A stretch of DNA of 64,000 bases from Sphingobacterium bambusae (GTDB lineage: Bacteria; Bacteroidota; Bacteroidia; Sphingobacteriales; Sphingobacteriaceae), in contig NZ_CP138332.1 of assembly GCF_033955345.1 (NCBI RefSeq), forward strand, positions 3,596,001 to 3,660,000, written 5' to 3'. Under the pieces are notes generated by a model. The model was not told the origin of the DNA, made no database searches, and was given only the letters and a program-made list of their open reading frames with translations. How positions within the stretch are numbered: position 1 is the stretch's first letter; each line of letters begins with the position of its first letter. This document shows, in pieces, positions 46,172 through 59,000 of the stretch. A program made the position numbers and the translations under genes.

Positions 46172-46303
46172 TTTCAAAGTAAAAAGTCAAAATTTAAAAG
46201 TCAAAAGCTGTACAGTTTTTTTAATTTTTACTTTTTAATTTTTACTTCGAATCCGTTCTTTGACATATTGAAAGAAAGAAAACACAAGAGAAGACAACAA
46301 TGG
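46172..46303 (+). repeat. Left arm of the 23S processing stalk
   Basis: Three consecutive blocks complement blocks of 49276-49402 in nested order. The arm includes the boxA-like GTTCTTTGAC at 46255-46264. Confidence 0.7.
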
Positions 46304-46384
46304 TCAGAACGTGTTCGAGCATTAGTGCACGAATACAAGTAGGACAAAGGCAGCCATATACCTAGCAAAAGGGGTATATGAGCG

Positions 46385-49263
<2,879 letters not shown>

Positions 49264-49275
49264 ACGCCGGTAGAA

Positions 49276-49402
49276 CGTTGTTGTCTTCCTTCTTTTTCTT
49301 TCTTTCAATGCATGTCATTATGCAATTAAAAATTAAAATGTAAAAATTAAAAAGTCCTGTATGGTTTTTTACTTTTGAATTTTGACTTTTTACTTTGCAA
49401 AG
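49276..49402 (+). repeat. Right arm of the 23S processing stalk
   Basis: It pairs with 46172-46303. The innermost block contains TCTTTCTTTCAATGCATGTCA and the outermost ends ACTTTTTACTTTGCAAAG, just before 5S. Confidence 0.7.
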
Positions 49403-49407
49403 ATATT

Positions 49408-49517
49408 CAGGTGCCTATATCGGCGGTGTCTACCTCTTCCCCATTCCGAACAGAGAAGTCAAGCCCGCCAGAGCCGATGGTATTGCCGTAACAGGTGGGA
49501 GAGTAGGTCGGCGCCTA
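49408..49517 (+). rRNA. rrf: 5S ribosomal RNA
   Basis: About 110 nt, with helix I AGGTGCC/GGCGCCT, the conserved CCCATTCCGAACAGAGAAGT and GGTGGGAGAGTAGGTCGG. Confidence 0.95.
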
Positions 49518-49527
49518 ATTTTAAACG

Positions 49528-49560
49528 AGGCCCCTTCAGGAAACTGGAGGGGCCTTTGTG
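49528..49560 (+). terminator. rRNA operon terminator 1
   Basis: AGGCCCCTTCAG pairs with CTGGAGGGGCCT around a GAAA tetraloop, followed by TTGTGTTTT. Confidence 0.85.
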
Positions 49561-49587
49561 TTTTATGGTCTAGCTGCCAGCGCCGCT

Positions 49588-49695
49588 GATATTGTCCGCC
49601 AGCTGGCGGATGGGAGAGTAGTCCGGCTACTGACGGATAATTTTAAACAAGGCCCCTTCAGGAAACTGGAGGGGCTTTTTGTGTTTGTGTTTTAC
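49588..49695 (+). repeat. 5S-like fragment plus terminator, copy 2
   Basis: The unit starts GATATTGTCCGCCAGCTGGC, contains TGGGAGAGTAGTCCGGC and TAATTTTAAAC like the 3' end of 5S, then a second copy of the terminator hairpin (49651-49676) and a U-tract. The 16-bp palindrome TCCGCCAGCTGGCGGA is at 49595-49610. Confidence 0.65.
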
Positions 49696-49740
49696 ACGCC
49701 ATCTAATTCGCATTACCCAATACGCATTACGCACTACCAA

Positions 49741-49840
49741 GATATTGTCCGCCAGCTGGCGGATGGGAGAGTAATCCGGCTACTGACGAATAATTTTAAA
49801 CAAGGCCCCTTCAGGAAACTGGAGGGGGCTTTTGTGTTTT
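49741..49840 (+). repeat. 5S-like fragment plus terminator, copy 3
   Basis: Nearly identical to copy 2 and 153 bp downstream of it. The palindrome is at 49748-49763 and the terminator hairpin at 49803-49830. Confidence 0.65.
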
Positions 49841-49946
49841 ACCCACCTCAAAATACGCACTATCAGCTACCCTCAACGTACTACTTTTCTTTAACAAAAA
49901 GCGTCTTCAGGGAGCCTGTGGTCCACTTTTGGCATTTTCCGAGCTG

Positions 49947-49966
49947 CGAATGCTACGTAGCATTCG
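49947..49966. repeat. 20-bp perfect palindrome, copy 1
   Basis: CGAATGCTACGTAGCATTCG, identical to the core of the 30-bp palindrome at 50320-50349. Confidence 0.75.
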
Positions 49967-50319
49967 TTTATCGGCAAGGGGATACTTTCCTTTGATGGGC
50001 TTCAGGAACTCTTCTTCACCTGTTTTGTTTCTGTCGTAAGGTGTTCGGTTCTCTTCCGCAGGTGTTTTTTCCGTATCGGAGAACAACAGAATCTACTTGC
50101 GTAGCATCAGGTTCTGTTTGACGGATGTCTTTATTGCACCCTCATAGGCTTCAGTTATTCATTTGTGAATCAAATAGACAACGACCGGCTTCAAGATTGG
50201 GAGAACAGACTGCTGCGCGCCGTTGACGTTCTGCAGCATCCCTCAGGAGGGGAATAAGATGTTTGTGACAACCTTTTGTTTCGGGAAGGTGGGTGTTGTT
50301 ATAGTTAATTGTATTGTCG

Positions 50320-50349
50320 GCTAGCGAATGCTACGTAGCATTCGCTAGC
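50320..50349. repeat. 30-bp perfect palindrome, copy 2
   Basis: The 20-bp core is extended by GCTAG/CTAGC on both sides, giving 15-bp perfect arms with no loop. Confidence 0.75.
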
Positions 50350-50707
50350 TGATCTGCGGCGGATCGACGTTGATGTTCAACAATGTAACATTGATCTTTA
50401 AGGCGGCAACATTGATGTCCTACACAACCGTACTGATGGTCTAGAATGCAACACTGATGTTTGCTAACGAGACGTTGATGTCCGTTGCCAAGGTATTGAT
50501 GGATGAGGATAAACTTTTGACACTCATCGATGGAGAGTTGATTGCGGAGGGAAACTTGCTGATGCTATGCTTTGCTTTACCGTCGTCTGCAATTAAAGCA
50601 TTGTTGACCCGTAAAGGCTCGCCGATGAGCGACGACAACTTATAGAATAAAGCAATTGGGGTTTTATACAATGTAAAGGATCTCGGATGCTTGCGCTTGG
50701 CTTTCAT
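50345..50707 (-). pseudogene. Degenerate heptapeptide-repeat reading frame
   Basis: On the minus strand an 88-codon frame (50707 to the TAG at 50441) ends in heptads such as DINVSLA and NISVAFx. The same frame continues past TAG at 50441-50443 and another TAG at 50420-50422 with DINVAAL, KINVTLL and NINVDPP, stopping at 50345 in the palindrome. About eight repeats of seven residues are visible, each corresponding to 21 bp. The in-frame stops indicate a decayed gene, or a tandem DNA repeat that happens to be open. No family recognised. Confidence 0.45.
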
Positions 50708-50890
50708 GGTATGCCGCCTTTTATTACGCGTATTCGTGCAACATTATTATTGGACAATCGTTTGCATTTCGTTCGCTTTTTTTTAGATCAATTTACTGTT
50801 GTATTATTGTCTATCAGCATGTAAGCCTTAAGCGATCTAAACTACAGATGAAACGGTGGAAACATGACTCGTAAAATATAAATTATCGAT

Positions 50891-53800
50891 ATGCATTTTT
50901 TTTGTTGGTATAGGAAAGGCAGCATCTGTTTGTTGCTGTTGTTGATGAGTTCATTTGTTGTGCAAGCGCATGTGTATAGGACATCTCTGAGTATGATGTA
51001 CGACCGTTCGTTGGAAAGGACAACCATATTAGACAGCCCAAAGATAGTCGGTATACGGAAAGTTAACAATACGACCGTTGAAGTGGTCTACGCCAATGCA
51101 CAGGTATTGACCTTTGATTTCTATGCAAACCATATCTTTCGCATGTTTCAGGATGTGAAAGGGGGGATTATCCGAAACCCGCAGGCAACACCTAACGCAC
51201 AGATTTTAGTCGATCAGCCGAGGAAAGCTGTTGATTTTCTGGACATAGCCGATGCCGCTGATCGTGTTACCCTGACTACTGCTGATATACAATGTTCTAT
51301 TGATAAAGAGACCTCGATATTCAGGATTATTAACCGTAAGAGCAATAAGGTCGTGCTGGAGAGTTTGGCGCCCATTACTTTTGAGGAGGCGCAAGTGACT
51401 ATCTTGTTGAAAGAAAACCCGACGGAGTATTTCTTTGGCGGAGGTGTACAAAATGGCCGTTTTTCACATAAGGGAAAATCAATAGCTATTGAGAACCAAA
51501 ATAGTTGGACCGATGGTGGTGTGGCTTCGCCGACCCCTTATTATTGGTCTACAAGTGGTTATGCTATGATGTGGCATACCTTTAAAAAAGGGAAATATGC
51601 TTTTGGTACGCCCGATAAGGGGGTGGTACGACTTTCGCATGAGACCGCGTATCTGGATGTTTTTTTTATGATAAACGATGGTGCTGCTGCGTTGTTAAAC
51701 GACTTCTACCAGCTAACGGGAAATCCCGTTCTACTACCGAAATTTAGTTTGTATGAAGGTCACCTGAACGCATACAATCGAGATTTTTGGAAGGAAGATG
51801 AAAAAGGCCTTTTGTTTGAAGATGGGAAGCGTTACAAAGAGAGCCAGAAGGATGAGTCCGGTATTAAGGAGTCACTAAATGGAGAGTTGGCTAATTATCA
51901 GTTTTCGGCGCGTGCCGTAATTGATCGTTATAAGGCTTATGATATGCCCTTGGGTTGGATTTTGCCCAATGATGGATATGGTGCCGGCTATGGACAAACG
52001 CAGACCTTGGAGGGAAACATTAAAAATCTGCATGACTTTGGAGAATATGCGCGTAAAAATGGTGTAGAGATTGGTCTGTGGACACAGTCTGATCTACATC
52101 CACGAGATAGTGTTGGGGCCTTGTTACAGCGGGATATTGTACGGGAGGTGCGAGACGCAGGTGTGCGCGTTCTGAAAACGGATGTGGCCTGGGTAGGCCC
52201 CGGTTATTCCTTCGGCTTAAATGGTGTGGCCGATGTGGGACATATCATGCCCTATTATGGCAATAATGCACGTCCCTTTATTATCTCGTTAGATGGTTGG
52301 GCAGGAACACAACGTTATGCTGGTATTTGGTCGGGTGACCAGACCGGCGGTGTGTGGGAATACATCCGTTTTCATATTCCTACATACATTGGCTCAGGCC
52401 TATCCGGACAACCTAATATTACGTCGGATATGGACGGGATCTTTGGTGGAAAGAATATGAAGGTAAATATTAGGGATTTTCAGTGGAAAACGTGGACCCC
52501 GATGGAACTGAATATGGACGGATGGGGTGCCAATGAGAAATATCCGCATGCTTTAGGTGAACCAGCAACCTCCATCAATCGTTTGTATTTAAAATTAAAA
52601 TCGCAGCTGGTGCCCTATAGTTACAGTATCGCGAAGGAGGCTGTCGATGGCCTACCCATGATTCGGGCAATGTTTCTCGAACAGCCAAATCGTTATACGT
52701 TGGGAAAAGCAACGCAGTACCAGTACATGTATGGCCCTAATTTTCTAGTCGCGCCGATTTATCAGGAAACTAATGCTGATGAAAAGGGAAATGATATCCG
52801 TAATGGTATTTATTTACCAGACGGCGAGTGGATCGATTATTTTACCGGCGAAAAGTATAGCGGTGGTCGCGTCATCAATAACATCGATGCACCCCTGTGG
52901 AAGGTGCCCGTTTTTGTAAAGAATGGCGCCATTATCCCGAGGACCAATGCCAACAACAACGTGCAGGAAATCAAGAATGATCAACGGATCTATGAACTGT
53001 ATCCCTTTGGTAGGTCCAGCTTTAATGCGTATGATGATGATGGTAGGACGGAGGCATACCGATATGGTAAAGGTGTCAATACGCAGCTTTCGTCATTGCA
53101 GACAGCCGACAAAGCGACGTTTACTATTCACCCATCAACCGGCGAATTTGAAGGATACGAACGTATGAAGACTACAGAAGTTCGTTTTAACGTGACCGAG
53201 GAGCCGAAAAAAGTACGTGCCCAATTGAACGGAAAAACGTTGAAGCTGAAAAAAGTACATTCAATCACCGAGTTTCAAGGAGGGGATAATGTCTATTTTT
53301 ACGATGCCCAACCCGATCTCAATCAATTTGCTAGCAAAGGATCTGCTTTTGAAAATGTGAAGCTGATTAAAAATCCGATGGTAATGATACGTATTGGAAA
53401 ACAAGATGTGTCATCAACGGCCATCACCTTGCAAATCGATGGTTTCCAGTTTGCCCCTATAGATAGGAATCTGGTAAACACCGCTGCATTGTTGGCGCCC
53501 ACAGCCGAGATAAGCGATAGCCTCACTCAGGCCTATTCCTTAACACCCACTTGGAACAAGGTGTCCAATGCCGATTACTATGAAATTGCCTTCGATGATC
53601 TTATTTATTCGACCATTAAAGAGAACCATTTGCTTTTTGATGGTCTAGAAGCAGAAACAGATTATACCTTTAAGATTCGTGCCGTAAACAAAGCAGGGAC
53701 ATCCGAATGGCGATCATTCCATGCCAAGACGAAAGCCAATCCGCTGGAATTTGCCATCACTGGAGTAGAAGCGAAAACTTCGGTTGCCAATCAAGGAGGT

Positions 53801-54763
53801 CATGAAATCAATAAGCTCTTTAATAAGGACGAAGGTGACATGTGGCATACGAAATGGGGAGAAACCGCTGTTCCGTTTGACATGATCTTAGATCTGAAGT
53901 CGGTTAACCAGCTTGATAAGTTCGCCTACCTTCCGCGGACGGACGGCGGGAATGGTACCATCTTGAAGGGATCTGTATTGTACAGTAATGATGGTGACGC
54001 TTGGACAGCGGCAGGCACCTTCGACTGGAAGCGAGATGCGGAGGTGAAAGGCTTTACCTTTAGTGAACATCCTGTGGCCCGCTTTATCAAGATTTCCGTC
54101 AGCGAGGCCGTTGGAGGTTTTGGTTCTGGCCGCGAGTTGTATGTCTTTAAAGTTCCCGGATCAGCGAGCTACCTGCCGGGGGATATCAATAACGATCGTT
54201 TGGTTGATGAAAACGATTTGACAGCTTATGTAAATTATACGGGCTTGCGCATGGGCGATGGAGATTTTGAAGGCTATGTGAGCAACGGCGATGTGAATAA
54301 GAACAACTTGATTGACGCGTATGATATTTCAAATGTGGCCGTGCTGCTTGAAGGAGGCGCCAAGCCCAATGAGGAGGAAAAGGTGGGCGGCCGTTTACAA
54401 TTGACTGCATCCAAAACCATCCTGAAAGCAGGAGATATCGTCGAGGTGACCGTAAGCGGAGAGCACCTGCAGTCTGTTAATGCGCTCAGCTTTGCATTAC
54501 CGTATAGCCAAGCAACATTTGAATTTGTGGGTGTAGAAGCATTGCAGATGAAAGACATGAAAAACTATACCAATGACCGGCTGCATACAAACGGTGATCG
54601 AGCGATCTATCCCACTTTTGTGAACTTGGGCGATAAGGGGCCGTTAAATGGTTCAGAGGTACTGTTCAAGATCAAACTGAAGGCCAAGCATGATACACAT
54701 TTTCAATTGAAAGCGGTGGACGGTATACTCGTGGATAAGAAACTCCAAACGATTAGTTTTTAA
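50891..54763 (+). CDS. Secreted GH31 glycosidase with FN3, F5/8-C, dockerin- and cohesin-like domains
   Basis: The 1290-residue protein has a signal peptide (ICLLLLLMSSFVVQA). After an N-terminal beta domain comes a GH31 barrel with the nucleophile Asp431 in LKTDVAWVGPGY and probable acid/base Asp483 in IWSGDQTGG, then the C-terminal beta domains of GH31. It continues with a fibronectin III-like domain (about 866-947), a discoidin/F5/8-C-like domain (about 955-1090), a dockerin-like pair of calcium loops (PGDINNDRLVDENDLTAYV and NGDVNKNNLIDAYDISNV) and a cohesin-like beta domain to the end. GH31 enzymes are alpha-glucosidases, alpha-xylosidases and relatives. The exact substrate is unknown. 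It stands alone, with no SusC/SusD pair nearby. Confidence 0.9.
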   Translation: MHFFCWYRKGSICLLLLLMSSFVVQAHVYRTSLSMMYDRSLERTTILDSPKIVGIRKVNNTTVEVVYANAQVLTFDFYANHIFRMFQDVKGGIIRNPQATPNAQILVDQPRKAVDFLDIADAADRVTLTTADIQCSIDKETSIFRIINRKSNKVVLESLAPITFEEAQVTILLKENPTEYFFGGGVQNGRFSHKGKSIAIENQNSWTDGGVASPTPYYWSTSGYAMMWHTFKKGKYAFGTPDKGVVRLSHETAYLDVFFMINDGAAALLNDFYQLTGNPVLLPKFSLYEGHLNAYNRDFWKEDEKGLLFEDGKRYKESQKDESGIKESLNGELANYQFSARAVIDRYKAYDMPLGWILPNDGYGAGYGQTQTLEGNIKNLHDFGEYARKNGVEIGLWTQSDLHPRDSVGALLQRDIVREVRDAGVRVLKTDVAWVGPGYSFGLNGVADVGHIMPYYGNNARPFIISLDGWAGTQRYAGIWSGDQTGGVWEYIRFHIPTYIGSGLSGQPNITSDMDGIFGGKNMKVNIRDFQWKTWTPMELNMDGWGANEKYPHALGEPATSINRLYLKLKSQLVPYSYSIAKEAVDGLPMIRAMFLEQPNRYTLGKATQYQYMYGPNFLVAPIYQETNADEKGNDIRNGIYLPDGEWIDYFTGEKYSGGRVINNIDAPLWKVPVFVKNGAIIPRTNANNNVQEIKNDQRIYELYPFGRSSFNAYDDDGRTEAYRYGKGVNTQLSSLQTADKATFTIHPSTGEFEGYERMKTTEVRFNVTEEPKKVRAQLNGKTLKLKKVHSITEFQGGDNVYFYDAQPDLNQFASKGSAFENVKLIKNPMVMIRIGKQDVSSTAITLQIDGFQFAPIDRNLVNTAALLAPTAEISDSLTQAYSLTPTWNKVSNADYYEIAFDDLIYSTIKENHLLFDGLEAETDYTFKIRAVNKAGTSEWRSFHAKTKANPLEFAITGVEAKTSVANQGGHEINKLFNKDEGDMWHTKWGETAVPFDMILDLKSVNQLDKFAYLPRTDGGNGTILKGSVLYSNDGDAWTAAGTFDWKRDAEVKGFTFSEHPVARFIKISVSEAVGGFGSGRELYVFKVPGSASYLPGDINNDRLVDENDLTAYVNYTGLRMGDGDFEGYVSNGDVNKNNLIDAYDISNVAVLLEGGAKPNEEEKVGGRLQLTASKTILKAGDIVEVTVSGEHLQSVNALSFALPYSQATFEFVGVEALQMKDMKNYTNDRLHTNGDRAIYPTFVNLGDKGPLNGSEVLFKIKLKAKHDTHFQLKAVDGILVDKKLQTISF

Positions 54764-54769
54764 ATGAAC

Positions 54770-54799
54770 AGGGGGATTTTTAGGATCCCCCTTTTTATT
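54770..54799 (+). terminator. Terminator after the GH31 gene
   Basis: AGGGGGAT (54770-54777) pairs with ATCCCCCT (54785-54792), followed by TTTTTATTT. Confidence 0.8.
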
Positions 54800-54993
54800 T
54801 AGGGAGAAAGTCTGTCTTCCCGTAGAAATTTTCTTGATGTTCGATCTCGTGTATAATGTGCCACTCGGCAGCATTTAACCACCGCCAGACCAGCAGTGGG
54901 AATACCTTTATATTAAGATTTTTACAAGTCCTTTTGCACAATTAGCGGTATCTTGTGATCGTATTTTAATTCTCGTGTCAATTTTAGACAATC

Positions 54994-56052
54994 ATGAGTA
55001 AGAAAGTTTCTGTAGTTCTAATTATCCTGTTTCTCATTGTCGGTGGTCTAGTGGGATACCGTATCATGGTAAATAAAGAAAAGTCGACATCTGGAAATGT
55101 TGGCGCTGGTCAATCAGGATCTAAAGTATATGGCGTGGTGGTGCAGGGGAAGCCTTTTTCCGATTTCCTTTCGCTCACTGGGGCCATTGAGCCCAATGAA
55201 GTGGTGAGTCTTCGATCGGAGATCTCGGGAATCGCCGAGGAATTAAATTTCTCCGAAGGAGGTAGGGTGGCTGAAGGTCAGGTGTTGATTCGCATAAACG
55301 ACGGTGAGCTGCGTGCGCAGCTGGCACAGGCCAAGACACAAAATATTTTATCCGCCGAGAACGAACGACGTGCCAAGCTTTTGTTGGAAAAGGAAGCAAT
55401 CAGCCAAGAGGAGTATGATATTGCTAGTGCGGAATACCGGACGGCGGAATCGCAGATACAATTGATCGAAGCTCAGCTGCGTAGAACCCTGATTCGCGCG
55501 CCCTTTAGTGGTACGATTGGTTTGCGAAACATCTCCAAGGGGAGCTACATCACTCCCACCACCGATATTGCGCAGCTGGTTAATATCAGTAAGGTGAAGT
55601 TACAGTTTTCCATTCCTGAGAAGTATGCTACTAAGGTAAAGATAGGAAGTGCCGTACGATTTACCGTACAGGAGAGTCGGACGGAATTTGCTGCGCATGT
55701 ATATGCTATCGAGCCCATTGTGGAGGCTACAACACGTACCTTACGTGTTCGCGCATTGGCCGACAACGGTGATAGCCAACTGATACCGGGGACATTTGCC
55801 AATGTGATTTTCCCGCTGGAAACAGTAGCCGAAGGCTTATTGGTTCCCACGGAAGCTCTGATCCCGATACAGAATGGGAAAAAGTTATTTGTTCAAAAAG
55901 GAGGCAAAGCCGTGGAGGTATTGGTGGAAACAGGCGGAAGAACGGATGCGGAAGTGTTGATCACGAAAGGTATCGCTGCAGGCGATACAGTACTAACATC
56001 GGGCGTAATGTCGCTACGCGATGGAAGTACGGTGAACGTCACCCTCCGTTAA
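54994..56052 (+). CDS. RND efflux periplasmic adaptor
   Basis: The 352-residue membrane-fusion protein connects the inner-membrane pump with the outer-membrane channel. It has an N-terminal membrane helix (VVLIILFLIVGGLVGY), a lipoyl half (VSLRSEISGIAEELNFSEGG), a short alpha-hairpin with AKLLLEKEAISQEEYDIA, then TLIRAPFSGTIGLRNIS and the beta-barrel domains. It is the first gene of an adaptor-permease-TolC operon, 12 bp before the permease. The substrate is unknown. Confidence 0.95.
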   Translation: MSKKVSVVLIILFLIVGGLVGYRIMVNKEKSTSGNVGAGQSGSKVYGVVVQGKPFSDFLSLTGAIEPNEVVSLRSEISGIAEELNFSEGGRVAEGQVLIRINDGELRAQLAQAKTQNILSAENERRAKLLLEKEAISQEEYDIASAEYRTAESQIQLIEAQLRRTLIRAPFSGTIGLRNISKGSYITPTTDIAQLVNISKVKLQFSIPEKYATKVKIGSAVRFTVQESRTEFAAHVYAIEPIVEATTRTLRVRALADNGDSQLIPGTFANVIFPLETVAEGLLVPTEALIPIQNGKKLFVQKGGKAVEVLVETGGRTDAEVLITKGIAAGDTVLTSGVMSLRDGSTVNVTLR

Positions 56053-56064
56053 ACATTTAGGTAT

Positions 56065-59000
56065 ATGAGTTTATCGACGTTAAGCATTAAGCGCCCCGTG
56101 TTGGCCATCGTGATGAATCTCTTATTGATTCTTTTCGGGATAATCGGCTATACTTTTTTAGGGATTCGAGAATTCCCTTCGATCGATCCAGCACAGATTT
56201 CCGTGCGAACGAGCTACGCCGGAGCGAATGCTGATATTATCGAATCCCAAATCACGGAACCACTGGAGAAATCTATCAATGCTATTGATGGTATTCGAAA
56301 TATATCCTCGTCCAGTAACCAGGGCAGTAGCAATATTACCATCGAGTTCAACTTGGGTAAAAACCTAGAGGAAGCAGCAAATGACGTACGCGATAAAGTA
56401 TCGCAGGCTCTACGAAATTTGCCGCAAGACATCGACGCGGCGCCCGTGGTATCCAAGGCAGATGCTGACTCGGAGCCCATCATCACGATGACGGTGCAGA
56501 GCACGACAAAAAATGTGTTGGAGCTTTCTGACTACGCGGAGAATATAATCGCGCAGCGGTTACAGACCATACCCGGCGTTAGTTCTGTACAAATTTGGGG
56601 GCAACGTAAGTATGCGATGCGTTTGTGGATAGACCCCAATAGACTGGCTTCCTATGGTCTAACAGTGTTGGACGTACGTACCGCGTTGAACAATCAAAAT
56701 GTAGAACTTCCGTCCGGAAAGTTGACTGGCGCGAATACGGAACTAGCCGTAAAGACGGTCGGTAACCTAGCGAGTGAGGAGGAGTTTAATAATATTATCA
56801 TCAAGTCGGATGCAAACCGGATTATCCGAATGGGTGATGTGGGATCGGCGGCTTTGGAGGCGGAGAACTTCGAAACCAAAATGTCGGATTCCGGTTACCC
56901 GATGGTCAGTTTGGCGGTAATACCACAGCCGGGGACAAACTACCTCGATATTGCGGACCAGTTTTACGCGGAGTATGATAAGCTTAAGGCGGATGTGCCG
57001 CCCGGCTTTGATCTCAATATTGCGATTGACAATACGCAGTTTGTCAAAAAAGCGGTGTTGGAGGTAGTAGAAACGCTATTGATAGCCATCGTATTGGTGG
57101 TGTTGATTATCTATCTGTTCTTCAGAAATTGGGCTATTGCCTTTCGTCCCTTGATCGATATTCCTGTTTCTTTGATTGCCACCTTCTTTATCATGTACCT
57201 ATGCGGGTTTTCTGTAAACGTGTTGACACTGCTCGCTATCGTTCTAGCAACCGGACTGGTGGTGGATGACGGTATCGTGGTGACCGAGAATATTTTTAAG
57301 AAAGTCGAGGAGGGGATGTCTCCCATCGAGGCTGCTATAAAGGGATCTAACGAAATCTTTTTCGCGGTTATATCTATCTCCATTACCTTGGCGGCGGTGT
57401 TTCTACCCGTTATTTTTTTGGAAGGATTCGTAGGTAGGCTGTTTAGGGAGTTTGGTGTGGTGATCGGTGCAGCGGTGCTGATATCGGCATTTGTGTCCCT
57501 TTCTTTAACACCTATGTTGAACGCTTACTTGATGAAGGGGGGCGAGCAGCGTCGCTCGAAGTTCTACGACAAAACCGAACGTTACTTCGAAATGATGAAT
57601 AAAGAGTACGAAGGATCACTTCGTGGCTTTCTGAAGTTGAAATGGCTGAGTTTCGCGGTTATTGCGGGCTGTTTTGTGCTGATCTATTTTTTCTATTCGG
57701 TATTGCCAAAAGAGACTGCACCTTATGACGATCGTAGCTATCTAAGTCTGCGTGCTACCGCCCCGGAAGGTGCTTCCTATGAATATATGGATCGGTTTAT
57801 GACGGATCTAACCATGTTGATCAACGATTCTGTACCCGAGAAGAAAGTTAGTTTGGTGATTACTTCACCGGGTTTTGGATCGGCTTCCACCAATAGCGGA
57901 GTCGTCAGGTTAGGCTTGGTGCAGCCAGATGAGCGCACACGCTCGCAAGAAGAGATAAGCAATTACCTGTCCTCATTGACCAAGCAATATTCGGAGGCGC
58001 GGGTGGCCGTTTCGCAACAACCCACCATATCGGTGAATAGGCGTGGAGGATTGCCGATACAGTATATCATTCAAGCACCGAATTTTCAGCAATTGGAAGA
58101 GAAAATCCCAATTTTTATGGATGAGCTCTCCAAGGATAATACCTTCTCCATGGTTGATGTCAATCTGAAGTTCAATAAACCAGAGATATTTGTGACGATC
58201 GATCGTGCAAAGGCACAGTCCTTAGGAGTCTCCGTATTGGACGTTGCGCAAACCTTGCAGTTGTCTCTGTCGGGACAACGATTTGGGTATTTCATGATGA
58301 ACGGGAAGCAATATCAGGTCATGGGGCAGTTTGATAGAAAAGATCGGGCAACGCCTATGGATTTGGCATCTATCTTTGTGAAAAGCCAAAGTGGACAATT
58401 GATCCAACTGGATAACATTGTCGAAATGGAGGAGCGTAGCAGCCCACCTCAACTTTACCACAACAACCGCTATATGTCGGCTACTGTTTCAGCGGGCTTG
58501 GCTCCCGGAAGGAGTATGGGCGAGGGGATCGAGGCCATGGATGCCGTAAAAGAGAAAGTATTGGATGCTAGTTTTACAACAGATCTCGGTGGTGAAGCGC
58601 GTGATTTTGTGGAGAGTGGCTCCAACACGATGTTTGCGTTTGGATTGGCAGTATTGCTAATTTTCCTTATCCTAGCGGCTCAATTTGAAAGTTTTGTCGA
58701 TCCGATCATCATCTTGCTTACGGTACCTATGGCTGTCGGCGGAGCGCTGTTTTCTTTATGGTTATTCGGTCAGACTTGGAATATCTTCAGTCAGATTGGT
58801 ACCATCATGCTGATCGGACTGGTCACTAAAAATGGTATCCTCATCGTCGAGTTTGCCAATCAGCTTCGCGACCAAGGGCTGGAAAAATATCAGGCTGTTG
58901 TCACGGCATCCGAGGCTCGCTTGCGTCCTATTTTGATGACTTCCTTAGCCATTGCGCTTGGAGCGTTGCCCATAGCTATGTCTTTAGGTGCCGCTTCGAC

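Larger units (their letters stand above)
49841..50890. other. 1-kb region without an intact gene
   Basis: It contains two copies of a palindrome, a 21-bp-period repeat with a broken reading frame and the upstream region of the GH31 gene (a CGTTTGC word near 50760). No tRNA, transposase or promoter with both elements was found. Confidence 0.6.

Noticed and set aside
49382..49995. Overlapping frames of 63-145 codons spanning 5S and the terminator copies
   Set aside because: Their translated similarity comes from the repeated 5S fragment and terminator sequence, not from a protein.
49588..50349. CRISPR array or mobile element suggested by repeats after 5S
   Set aside because: There are only two or three copies at irregular spacing, with terminator content, no unique spacers, no cas genes and no transposase.
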